The notes beneath the pieces are model-generated. The model saw only the letters and a program-made list of their open reading frames with translations, had not been told where the DNA came from and ran no database searches. Both the position numbers and the translations under genes were made by a program. From Bolinopsis microptera (taxonomy: Eukaryota > Ctenophora > Tentaculata > Lobata > Bolinopsidae): 64,000 nucleotides of DNA. Of the stretch, positions 23,223 to 35,500 are shown piece after piece. The stretch's first letter is position 1, and each line of letters begins with the position of its first letter. The stretch covers positions 10,511,226-10,575,225 of the forward strand of contig NC_087074.1 of NCBI RefSeq assembly GCF_026151205.1. Direction: 5' to 3'.

Positions 23223-24404
23223 ATTCTGTATTGATGTGGAACAAATAACTTAATGTCTAAAATAAAAGTGTCAGAGGATTGGGATTCCTGTCAGCCAAAC
23301 ATGATAATTAATATGTGGGTAACTGTTAAGTTTTAACTGAATTAAGTTGTCCAGGAATTGAATCCACCCCGCCTTTCTTGGAATATATTATTAGGTGGCA
23401 TGAGACTGTCGCCTTAATCTAAGACAACATATTTATATTCACTGAGTATATCTAGTCACGAGAAATTATTTCCCTAATTATCTTGAAACACCGGGATTGG
23501 TTCATCATATTTTTAGTTTCTTACAGATTGCCGTGAAGCGAATAAACGTCAGAATTAATCTTCCTTAAATGGCACGTTTTTAATGGTTTTGTATTGTTAA
23601 CTAAAACGTTTATTTTGTTATGAGTGTTGACCTTTTCAGAAGATTTTGTTGGCGAATGTCCTTTGTCTATGTTTAATCAAGTTCAATGTAAATTTAATCT
23701 AAACTTCTACTATACACTAATTTTTAAATTCGATTTTATTGTAAACTGTTTTTAGATTGTTACGATTTAGTTTCCGTTGATATGCCAATGGCATCCAAGC
23801 GTTGGCGAAATTAATAGATAGGATCGGAGTCGGCTGTCAAATTGTTCGCTGAATAGACCAATTTCAGCTTGATTAGTTGATTAGTTGATTAGTTGATTAG
23901 TTGATTAGTTGATTAGTTGATTAGTTGATTAGTCGATTAGTTGATTAGTTGATTAGTTGATTATTTGATTAGTTGATTAGTCGATTAGTTGATTAGTTGA
24001 TTCCTGAAATTCAGAGGAAAACGAAATAGCTGCATTCTGTAAAACGTAATATCTCTATAAAGTTACTTTGTACTGGTCAAATACACGATTATAATATAAA
24101 TTTGTATCACAATTATATATCATAATTATAGTCTACACTGTTGTATTAATCAATCAATGTAACGCGTTTGAAATAGAAAACAAATTATTGTTATCGTTAA
24201 CATAACATGATACACCACATCAAAAACATTTACAAAAATATTATATCATTGTTGTTGTTGATTGTATGATGTTTAAACTGTGATATAAATCACAATTGTT
24301 GTTAACCTAATTACACTAAAGAAAATCACCTCACTTTCTGCGATTATTTGAATATAATTTAAAAATTTCCCAATGAACAACTCTCTTTAGTTCATAACCC
24401 ATTA
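23223..24404. other. Flank after the transporter gene, no gene seen
   Basis: The transporter stop codon is followed within about 40 nt by AATAAA (in CTAAAATAAAAGTG, near 23260), a likely poly-A signal. Beyond it lie AT-rich sequence and the octamer array at 23869-24002. No exons were recognised. Confidence 0.5.
23869..24002 (+). repeat. Octamer tandem repeat GATTAGTT
   Basis: About 16 units of GATTAGTT, with rare GATTAGTC and GATTATTT variants. It resembles telomere-like simple sequence in composition only. Confidence 0.95.
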
Positions 24405-25734
24405 TAGTCCAGTCATTTAAGGACAGCTGCCTGCAAATCTTCAGATACTCACGAAACTTTGCACAGACCTTCCCAAAGGTATGAATAAACAATTTTCGGT
24501 TGGAGACATTTTTTACCGTGGGCAAAACCCAGGAGGGCCACGCCCATATTGACCCAATAACGTAACTGACCCCTTGCTTCTGAAGGTCGTAGAGACTTCA
24601 AAATAAGCTTAAACGAAGCCGCATATGCATGTTTATATAAGAGTTATTGATCAACACATGGCCTAAAATCCTTACTTTTCGAGAAATTCGCCAAAAACCA
24701 TTTTGGGCGTGGCGCTGAGCCCATTTTACTAACTTTTGATAGGATTGTGATAGAGTCTTTGGATAGAGTGCAAAAGAACCGCAATTGGCATATTTATATA
24801 TGACTTACGAAGAAACATATGCCTTAAAGTGCTTGCTTTTTCAGTTATTGGCGAAAAACTGATTTTCGGTTCCAGAAATCATGCAAAAATATGGGTATCT
24901 GGTATATTGGGCTATGAAGGCCCTAGAGATTTTTGAATAAGTGCAAATTGTGCAGAATAGCCATGTTTATATACAACTTATGAAGCAACATGCACCCTAA
25001 AATACTTACTTTTCGAGTTATTAACATAGAACGGGAGGCAAAAATGGCTGATATAACCAATTTTGCTCTATTTTGTGCAAATTTTCTCTGTTTTTTCCCC
25101 AAATATAAACTCGAAAAGTAAGCATTTTAGGGTGCATGTTGCTTCATAAGTTGTATATAAACATGGCCATTCTGCACAATTTGCACTTATTCAAAAATCT
25201 CTAGGGCCTTCATAGCCCAATATACCAGATACCCATATTTTTGCATGATTTCTGGAACCGAAAATCAGTTTTTCGCCAATAACTGAAAAAGCAAGCACTT
25301 TAAGGCATATGTTTCTTCGTAAGTCATATATAAATATGCCAATTGCGGTTCTTTTGCACTCTATCCAAAGACTCTATCACAATCCTATCAAAAGTTAGTA
25401 AAATGGGCTCAGCGCCACGCCCAAAATGGTTTTTGGCGAATTTCTCGAAAAGTAAGGATTTTAGGCCATGTGTTGATCAATAACTCTTATATAAACATGC
25501 ATATGCGGCTTCGTTTAAGCTTATTTTGAAGTCTCTACGACCTTCAGAAGCAAGGGGTCAGTTACGTTATTGGGTCAATATGGGCGTGGCCCTCCTGGGT
25601 TTTGCCCACGGTAAAAAAAATGTCTCCAACCGAAAATTGTTTATTCATACCTTTGGGAAGGTCTGTGCAAAGTTTCGTGAGTATCTGAAAATTTGCAGGT
25701 ACACCTCCATAAATTTCCATAAATGACTGGACTA
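24405..25734. mobile_element. 1.33-kb hairpin MITE (near-perfect palindrome)
   Basis: Left arm 24405-25019 and right arm 25108-25734 are reverse complements over about 600 bp, with an 88-bp loop. Termini are TAGTCCAGTCATTTA and its complement, flanked by TA. The first 40 bp or so inside each end differ between arms. There is no transposase frame; two short ORFs on opposite strands encode the same peptide because they lie in opposite arms. Family unknown; TA flanks would suit a Tc1/mariner-type mover. Confidence 0.85.
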
Positions 25735-25809
25735 TTAGTCTATTTAGTATTTACAATAGCTAACGTTAGCTCAGTTTACGATATAGTCATCTTGATAAAC
25801 CTTATTGTG

Positions 25810-26575
25810 CTACAGCAGAACCTGCAGCAGGAGGAAGAAGGTCAAAATTCCAGGTACTAATTTTACACCAACTCCCAAAACCAGCTCATCTGAAAATATG
25901 TAGATTAAATCTCTGAATTCTTTAGGTAAATTTGGAGTTACTTTTTAAAGTTTGTACTTATATTTTTAATCTAAACTTTTATCGGGTGTTAACGTCGGAA
26001 TATTCCTACTGTTGACTGGTCTCTCAAGAAGTGTCCAGAAATATTACCAAGCACAGTGAGAGTCATAGAATCAGATATAGTTTCGTTCAGTTCACTAGTC
26101 AGTTCTACGGTTATCACTCCTGATTGTTCCACTTTAAGGTCTACAAGTTTCAGTGTGTACGTTGTGATGTAGGTTGCTGGGTCGAAAGATTCCTCAATGA
26201 ATATAGTGGCCCTGATAATAAATGGAATTTAATTTCTTCAAGAGTATCAATAATAAGACTTAATTTTTAAGTAGTACCCTGGAAGCTGGATATATAAGCA
26301 ACATCAAAAACTAGGCACTGATGAAATGTATCATGTTATTTTGAGTTTAAAATTGTATATGTGCAATTTGATTAAAATTCGATCCAATTTGATATTGAAT
26401 TTCATTACCATGATAACGGACAAAACTTACTTATTATCCACAAGGTCAGTGTCATCAAGCTTCCAAGTTACTCTCTCTGGAACCGGCTTAGCAATCACAT
26501 GTACATCTAAAATCAGTTCCTCGCCATTGTTTAACTTCTGATCTTCAACAAAAGTTTTGGTAAATGTCATCGGAA
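25810..26575 (-). CDS. C-terminal Ig-like domain (two exons) and hydrophobic anchor exon
   Basis: Exons 26575-26431 and 26211-26048 split one Ig-like fold (WKLDDTDLVDN carries the core Trp; the second half ends SMTLTVLG in phase 1). Exon 25889-25810 joins in frame and encodes DELVLGVGVKLVPG followed by ILTFFLLLQVLL and TAG. A hydrophobic run ending at the stop is what a GPI-anchor signal looks like, and tectorins are GPI-linked. The second half lacks the usual Cys, so the Ig call is structural. Confidence 0.65.
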
Positions 26576-29500
26576 CTGAAATGTTATAGCTTTAGAAGTT
26601 TATAAGTTTATAGTGTCATAAAGTCCGGCAAAACTTCACCAGAACTGATCATCATTAATTCACTTTTCTGTCCATAATTTCAGGATCAGAATTGTAATTT
26701 TTATCTCACCTCTGATTTCAACGGGATGACTAGGCACTATCGGTCCTTGATAAATGTGGAACTGTAAACCGTTCAGATCACTTGATACTTCAGCGAATCT
26801 CTTCCGTCTGTTTTTTAAGCACAAGTCTGTACAGCCAAAACTGAAAGTGTTGATGAATTATGAATAAAGTCATAAGGATTGGATACAGTCGAGTTATATA
26901 AAATGAGTATATAAAATGATAATTAAATGATTGATGAAGTAAACACATATTCTAAAAATTAATCCTTGAGCTAAGTTCCCGGGAAATGGAAAGGTTCTAT
27001 TTTATTTTACTTTTACGGAAGAAAATTAATTTAGGAAGGCCGACTTTGAATATTCTTTAAACAGATGGTTTTTGAATGTGTTAACGTTTACAAAAAGAGT
27101 TCAACTACACTCAATGAAGATGCCTGCCTACATAGCTCAATGAATATAATCAATAATGACATCATAATACCATTACCTGTTATCCGAAAAACTACAGACT
27201 TTTATAACAGCGTGAATGTAGATCGGAGTCTGGCTGTCCAAAAAGCTAAAAGCTTTAAAGATAAATCGTTTAGATTTGGGGTCTGAATGAGGCTGCAAAT
27301 TCGAGTCTGTTTCAATAAACTTGAAGGTGGAGTCCACGATGCACCTGAAATGAATTTAAATTAATTAAAAGTAAAACCTAAAGGTCACAAGATTGTTTCG
27401 GAGTCTGATATCCTGCGATCCTGATATCCTGCGACTGCAGAAGGACATTGATTATCTCCATGACTGGTCACTTTCTAATAAAATGAGATTTCATCCCGAC
27501 AAATGTAAGGTCCTCACCGTCGCAGGAAGGATATCCGAAACAGTTTCCCTCCTTAGTGTCCTACCACTCTTTAACTTTGTATACTCCATGGGAAGAATCA
27601 CACTTGACTATGTTGATCATGAAAAGGATCTGGGTGTAATTGTGACATCAAATCTCGATTGGAAAGATCAGTGCTCCAAAGTCCTTTCTAAGGCAAACCA
27701 AAAATTAGGCATGGCGAGAAGAAATTGTTATTTTGTCCAAGACGTAAATCGTCGTAGAGTACTGTATCTCACTTTAGTGAGGAGCCTATTTGAGCATTGC
27801 TCGGTTATATGGAGACCAGTCACAAAATCCCAGATAAGCAAGCTGGAGGGCCTCCAAAAGCGTGCTATTAAGTGGATTCTTCACGAGGAGTATATGAGTT
27901 ATCCACCATCCACATACATTCAAAAATGCAGACAGCTGAAGATTATGCCGATTGAAGACCGCTTTGACTTCTTGGATCTCATCTTCTTCTTTAAAATTGT
28001 GAAGCAACATATACCTGTCACTTTACCCTCATATTTGCAACCATTTCAAGGCCACTCAAGGCTCAGAAATAGTCACATGGACTCTCTATGTTTTGTAAGC
28101 TCTATCTCACCTCGAGCAAGCTCCAACGCTTTTGCCAAGAATTTCTTCTATAGGACCCACACTAAGTGGAATCACATTCCTCTAGATATCCGTGAGATAG
28201 AGAGTATCACTGATTTTAAAAGTAAACTTTCCACTTACATGTGGGGGAAAATTATCCCGGTGGATTCGGACTCTGAACTTGACTATTCAATAGAAACAAA
28301 TCCGTAAAATAGTTTATTCAAGATTATCTATTCTTGCTGTCTGCATTCACATATTTCTCAATTTCATCTCACAGCACAATATTTTATGAATTGATTGAAT
28401 GGGTGTGTGATTTTGTTTAAAGTAACTTATTACAATTTTATAAGGGCCCATGCTTGTGCAGGAGCTGCATTTGCACTCAATATCTGTGTTTTGGTGACCC
28501 TCAGGTCCTTTGGTTACATACATTTTGTCCGAGACAATTTCAACTTTGACAATCCATGCTTAGAGGACAATATTATATTTAACTAATTCATTGTGTAAAC
28601 TTGTATGTAATTGACTGATTTGAAAGATTTCAATAAAAAAAAAACATATTTATCTAGCTATATGGAAATTAAATTCCCTTCGTTAATATTTCACTTTAAA
28701 AAAAAGCTTTGAAATTATGGATATAACTATAAGCAATAGTTTCGTGCTTTCTAAAAAGAAAACAGCATCGTTATCACTATTTTAACCCATTAGGGACGAC
28801 GAGTTTTAAAGTTTGCCGATTTTGATACCGTTTAACACACTAGGTCACTTTACAGCAAAAATGAGATATCCAAAAAAGCTAATCTGTATCTCGTTTACTT
28901 TAAAAGATACAGCTATGGTCGCATACGACCCACTCGTCCGGGTCGCAAACGACCCATCACGGTTTTTCGGCTTTAACTTCTGAAACAAAGACGTTAGGAT
29001 AAAATAAAAACTGTAGCATAAGTTAAAAACATATGGTCAATACTGTGTAACTCTAACTTTTTAAAAATAAAGAATTTGGGTCATTAACGACCCACTCGGC
29101 TCACTTGCTTATTACTACATATGTCCATGTAACTTCTTGAATTCAGCCTAAAGCATGACATCATAAGTTCAAAATCGCCTCTCAGCAAGTGATAATCATC
29201 ATAAACTGCGAAAAATCGGTTAAATGGGTCATTAGCGACCCACTAGGACCACAAAATTGATTAATTAAATATAATGTTGTCAAACTTTTACAAATATTAG
29301 TATAAATACATGTTATATCTTGGTCATTACTCCTGTACGTTGATTTAAATTTTAAAATCGATCAACTGGGTCAATAACGACCCACTCGGAAGTTGAACCA
29401 CGACATTAATTATCAGTATCATGTTGTTCTACCATCAAGAAAGACACTCGTAGGTCTTAATTCCACGCAAACCACGGGTGGCTGACTACTAGCCCTTCTG

Positions 29501-32500
29501 AGATCTGGAGTCTCACGGTAATCTGCAGATCACGTCACCCGATGACTGACGAATAATGGGCAGAATTGGATTGATAGGTAGGTGAGTTTATCAGCTGTTA
29601 GTACACGACCGTAATGCCGTGAGACAGCAAACAACATGCCTATCTTTTCCCGATTCCTATAACGTCCAAGAAGAACTATACAACTGCTGGATTCAGATTT
29701 CAGATGGCTGCATCTACTCTCTTCGCAGCTCCCTTTCTTTACTTCTTAGGGGCCGTTCATATATTACGTAATCACTTATTGGACAATTTTTACGCCCCCC
29801 CCCCCCCCACCGCATAGCTATTATGTCAAAATTACACAAGCGTAATCATTTGGAAACTCCCCTCCCTCTCGGCCGATTACGTAATACTTGTTTTCGTTTT
29901 GAAAGCTGCCTCGTTGTTGCGGGGTTTGTTACCCACAACGAGGTAGTTGTCTGAGAGATTGCAGGTTGCAGCACCGCCAGCCAAATGGGGGGGGGGGGGG
30001 GGGGGGGGCTTTTTCCTTGTACTTCTTCACAGAGCTGTAGATGTAGCCATCTGAATGCAGCAGTTGTTTAGTTATTCTCGTACTTTCTAGGAATGAAAAA
30101 AAAACAGATTGGCATGTTGGATTAGAATATGCAATTTGACCACTCGTCTTTCAGTATTTACCCAAGGTTACATGATATCTCGTATACTTCGTTCAGGGGA
30201 TTTTTCTTGAGTGACATGATCTGATCACCGTGGGACCCTGGGTCTCAAGCAGTGGGTTGTAGCAGGTCGTTTACCAAGATTCGAAATTGACGAAAAAGGT
30301 AACAGAATCTAATAAGCAACAACAACAGCATGGCTATACCTAGCAAGTTAGGAACGAGGGCCGATTCCTTTTCTTTTGCGGCACGGCCACGGTCCTTTCG
30401 GTACAGATTTCCACGCACCATAGTATTAGTCAGGACGCAACTCCAGGCATATGCAGTAGTGTTATTCTCGCAGCTCTTTGATGAGTGATGACGGCCCTTC
30501 AGTTGGCCCTGGATCTCAGAAGGGCTAGTAGTCAGCCACCCGTGGTTTGCGTGGAATTAAGACCTACGAGTGTCTTTGTTGATGGTGGAACAGCATGATA
30601 CTGATAATAATTAATGAGGTGGTTCAACTTCCGAGTGGGTCGTTATTGACCCAGTTGATCGATTTTAAAAGTTAAATCAAAGTACAGGAGTAATGACCAA
30701 GATATAACATGTTTTTATACTAATATTTGTAAAAGTTTGACAACATTATATTTAATTAATCAATTTTGTGGTCCTAGTGGGTCGCTAATGACCCATTTAA
30801 CCGATTTTTCGCAGTTTATGATGATTATCACTTGCTGAGAGGCGATTTTGAACTTATGATGTCATGCTTTAGGCTGAATTCAAGAAGTTACATGGACATA
30901 TGTAGTAATAAGCAAGTGAGCCGAGTGGGTCGTTAATGACCCAAATTCTTTATTTTTTAAAAGTTAGAGTTACACAGTATTGACCATATGTTTTTAACTT
31001 ATGCTACAGTTTTTATTTTATCCTAACGTCTTTGTTTCAGAAGTTAAAGCCGAAAAACCGTGATGGGTCGTTTGCGACCCGGACGAGTGGGTCGTATGCG
31101 ACCGCAGTTAGTAAACAGCGTCTAGCTCTGTTTGTGAACATCTGATTATCACGGGCTTTTCATATGTCTCAAGGAAATCGTTGCCCGCAACTATTTTGTC
31201 CTCAACAAAATAAGCCTACATAAAGTTTTAATGTCCCAATCAAGGCAAGAAGTAAAGTGAAATATTTTCCAATTATGACGACTAATTAGCCTAATTATTT
31301 AGTTGTTAGTAATTAATTGGGTCTCGACTGGAAAGTCAATAATGTAGCCCAATAAATTTTGAGCATATGTGCGAAAGATTCGTTGCGTTTAGTATTATGG
31401 TTTGTCCTCTATAGCCTCTAGAAAAGGTGGGTCGTAAACGACCCTATCGTCCCTAATGGGTTAACTCAGTCACACTCACTACTGTGTGATATGAAATATG
31501 AATACTATTTAAGGCACGTTGAGACAGCAATAATCCAATCAGCTTCCAGCGTTGACCAATCAAAATGTTTTCACCCCCCCCCCCCCCCCGCATAGGGGGA
31601 GGTGAAAACATGTTTCACCTCCCCCTATGCGGGGGTAGCGGGGGCAGTCGTATGGCCACTGGACTTCCACCTCCCAATTAAAGAACTGACCCTTCCTTCA
31701 CCAAGTCGTAGGACAAGTTTCCATCCTCCTCAGTTTCACTGTCCTTTGCTTGTATTCTGACCACACCCAGAGACTGGTCTGGATCTAATGAATCCAGTGT
31801 GACCTGGTTATGTGTTTTAGTTTATCAAAGCTATTCTTCTCAGTGCTTAAGTGATTATTATACAACCGTTGGGAATATCATAAGTTGCTATAAAGTGGTA
31901 AAGAATCGAAATTCTATTCCATCCTAATTAACACATCCCAATCAACTCCTAAATTGGTTTAAAGACTTTAAATTTCAGATGATACATGGTCTTTATATTG
32001 ATCCAAGGTCTTTATATTCCATGGTATAGTTGCAAAATGAAGTTGGCGATGAGTACTACAAATCAGTGGATTACAAATTTCACACAAGACCTGCATGTTG
32101 ATATTAGCGTTAAGTGTTAGCTGAAAGGGAAAGTTGACCACTTTGTTGGCATATGTTGCGTCCTCGTAGATATCTAGAAGGAAACGTAGCGAACCTTCAC
32201 CCGTCACCTTTTCCACAATGGCTGCACCCTTTACCTCCCAAGATGCATACTTGGTGGCACCTGGGAAATTAAATAAGTGTCAATCATGATTGTGGTTACA
32301 TTTAAGATTTATCAAGTTTTTATTTTTTAACTTTTAGCTTTTTTTCTATATAAATCTAGCAACTTTCGATCCGACAAAACTGCTCCGTCAAACTATCTTT
32401 TATCGTTTAAAACGTAAATTGCAATTTGAATTGTGTTTAAAAAGTATAATAATTATAGTTCATAGACAATAAAAACTTGTGAATGTGCAGTTTTTGTTAA

Positions 32501-35500
32501 CTGTTGATAATCTAGCTCTCTTATCTCTATTTTATCGCTACATTATAACTGCCATTGTGCGGGTACTGTGTTTTTACTTTATACAAGTACAAGTACACGA
32601 TGGATGATGATGAAATGGATACTCTTCAAAGATTGTCAAATTACTCTTCCTACATTACACCATCAGGTCTATAACGCTTGGGTCACTGAACTCGCGGGAG
32701 CTAGATGAACTGTGACAATGAATGAGTATGAATCAGAGTTTTCAGTTGAAACGTTCAAAAAGCCAGTGAAGGCAGTTTTAGTCAAACATTTGTATTCTGC
32801 GTATCGGACTACCAGTAATCATGTAAATATGGTTTTGGATATCAAGAAAGATATGGAGGAGTTGAAGAGCGATCTTATCCGATCGCAAAGTACTGTTATC
32901 AAGCTGCAGGCTGAACTTCTGGAAAGCAAATCGAAGCAGTTGGAATCCGTGCACTCCACCGTCAAGACCAGCGTTCGGGACACTGTTCAAGCTGGGATAA
33001 TCACATACAGTCAAGCTGTTTTAAAAGCCGCACCTGTACTCACAGAAGAGAGCTTGAAAAAGGTTGTACAGAATGTTATATCAGAAGAGGATCGAACTAA
33101 GAATGTGTTAATATTTGGTTTCGAGGAGACTAGTGAAGAGAATCTGAGTCATGAAGTTAGCGAGATGTTTCAGCAGATTGATGAAAAGCCACACTTCGAA
33201 GCTATCCGGGTTGGGAAGAAGTCAGCTGAAAAGATTAGACCAGTTAAAGTTTCTTTTGAAAATTCAAGTACAGTCCATCAGATATTAGTGAAAGCCAAAG
33301 AACTGAGACTGATTCCACGTCATAAAACTGTTTTTATTTCTCCGGACCGATCACCTGAGGAACGAACTATCCATCAACAGTTGGTCTTAAAGATGAAACA
33401 GATTGCCAAAGAAGACACAGATAAACATTATTATATCAGAAGTGATAAAATTTGTTGTAAGGACAAGGTAGTGGAGTGAACGATTTATAATAATGTTTAA
33501 TGATATACATCCATGAGTTGTTTTTTTTAACCGTTGCTATACTAACTTTTAATGTCAATAAGTAATTTGGTTTTGGATTTTTTATATCATACTCATTCAC
33601 TGAATATCTTAGTTTGGGGTATATTCATAGGCCAGCCGCTTTGACATCGGCAATCTTTATTTTTATTTGGATTGTTGATATAAGCGGGATAAAAATGCTT
33701 TATTTCATTTCATTTCATTTCATTTTCAATTAGATTAATTTCAATAATTTCCATGATATTTCACCTGTTCTATTGAATGAGCACTCAAATGATATCTTAA
33801 GTTCTCCTCCTCTGGTTATACCGTTACTGTAATCAATTTTACTGGAAATTCCTATCATCTGAAAAATTAATTTATAGGAAAATTTACAAGGAAAAAAACG
33901 TAATTTTCAAGACTTGATTTATAATCTTTTTTTAAGTTATAATTTATTTATTCTACCACCCGTCTCTTCAGCTCAATCGAAATTAAACGACAAAAATCTG
34001 CTAATAACTAACAAATATAACGGTAAATGAAGAGCATCTTACTTGGTTTTTGTAAATGACATGACTGTTATTATAAAATACCGTCGTACCGCATTTGTCT
34101 AAATCTGTTCTGATTTCTTGAGAGTCTCCCTTAAACTCACACTCTGTAATGAAGTATTGACAACGTGATTTACGGTATAAAAATTCTATCAGATATTCAA
34201 AAATAGATGCAAACAAACTCTAAAAATTATCAAATAAAATACCTTTGTCGTTGAGCAATATTGTATCAAAACTAATTTTCTCGGTAATGAACAACTTTAT
34301 TCCGTATCCATCACAAGTGACAGTAGCCACTGAAGACAACAAAATATAAATTATCACAGACAGAAGAAAGAAATTAATTTCCAATCCCTGTTGGTAAATA
34401 TGCAGTCAGAAATTTGGAAAATATTTCTCAATGAACATTGATCTATACAAAATATGAAAGTGTAATAATATTAACAAGTACTGAGGATAACCCGATTGAA
34501 ATTTATTCCTTATCAATGATAATTTCATTTGGAAACCATAATGTCTCCAAATCATATTTAGTAGATTAACCTGGTGGACAAGATGGGGATTCAGATAGGG
34601 TACCGTCAGTGCACACCATTGACGACGGTCCAGTTATGACAAATCCGCTGTCGCACCTTATTTCGTATGTTGAGCCTGAATCAATCGTCGAATATGGAGA
34701 TATGATGCCTTGTTCGATAACGGGCATGCTACAAGGTGCTGAAAGGGAAAATCTGATTAAGGGTAAAAAATGCTTCCACAGTTCAAAGTATTTTAGATAT
34801 ATACACTTTGTAGCGACTTACTCATGATTCAAAAATAAATTCTAATTTTACAATCCACATTTTGAGGACAAAGAAAGTTTTATGTTTTATTACGAGAGAC
34901 CGTCAAAGTTATTTTATGTGAGCTCTAACATCTTCAAGGGCGAATCAAACTATTGCAGTTGTATGTTTACTGCAACGTATAAGAAGACTATTAGCTAAAA
35001 GGGAATCAAAATATTATGGAAACAAGATCATACACAAATAATCGTCCTTAAACTTTTGTAGAACATTATTCTTAATTAAATCACCTAGAACGTTGACCAC
35101 AACTCCGTGGGTAGATACAGGTGAGTTTGGGTACTGTGTTGATGTTACCGAGCATTTGTAAGTGAATGTTGACTGGTTAGCAAAATCAGCAAGCTTGGTA
35201 GCCTTGATGGTGAGTTCTGCCACCTGTATGCCGGTTACATTGACTGTACCGTTGCTGACATCATAGTTCGTAATATCCGATACAGATACAGTCGTACCAT
35301 CAGGAGCCTTCCAGACTACATTAACAGGGGTTCCACCTACGTCTAGTTCTCCTACTGCACAGGTCAACGTCTGATCCTCACTAGTAATGACTGAATAAGT
35401 CACTGACGCTACAGCTGAAAGATGTATATGCTTATATGTAAATAAATCATTCAGTCTTTTTAAACTTTTGAAGATGGCTATAATTTTTTCACCCTGGTCT

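Noticed and set aside
24331-25726. Two ORFs encoding a shared peptide on opposite strands
   Set aside because: They lie in opposite arms of the palindrome, so the match is by symmetry, not a gene family.
28395-28586. 63-codon plus ORF after the LINE fragment
   Set aside because: It is the 3' UTR of the LINE fragment, before its A-rich tail.
31684-31805. Cadherin-like exon (LDPDQSLGVVRIQAKDSE)
   Set aside because: An acceptor-like AACCAG precedes it, but the frame ends in TAA with no donor and it does not fit the ZP-C gap. Left unplaced.
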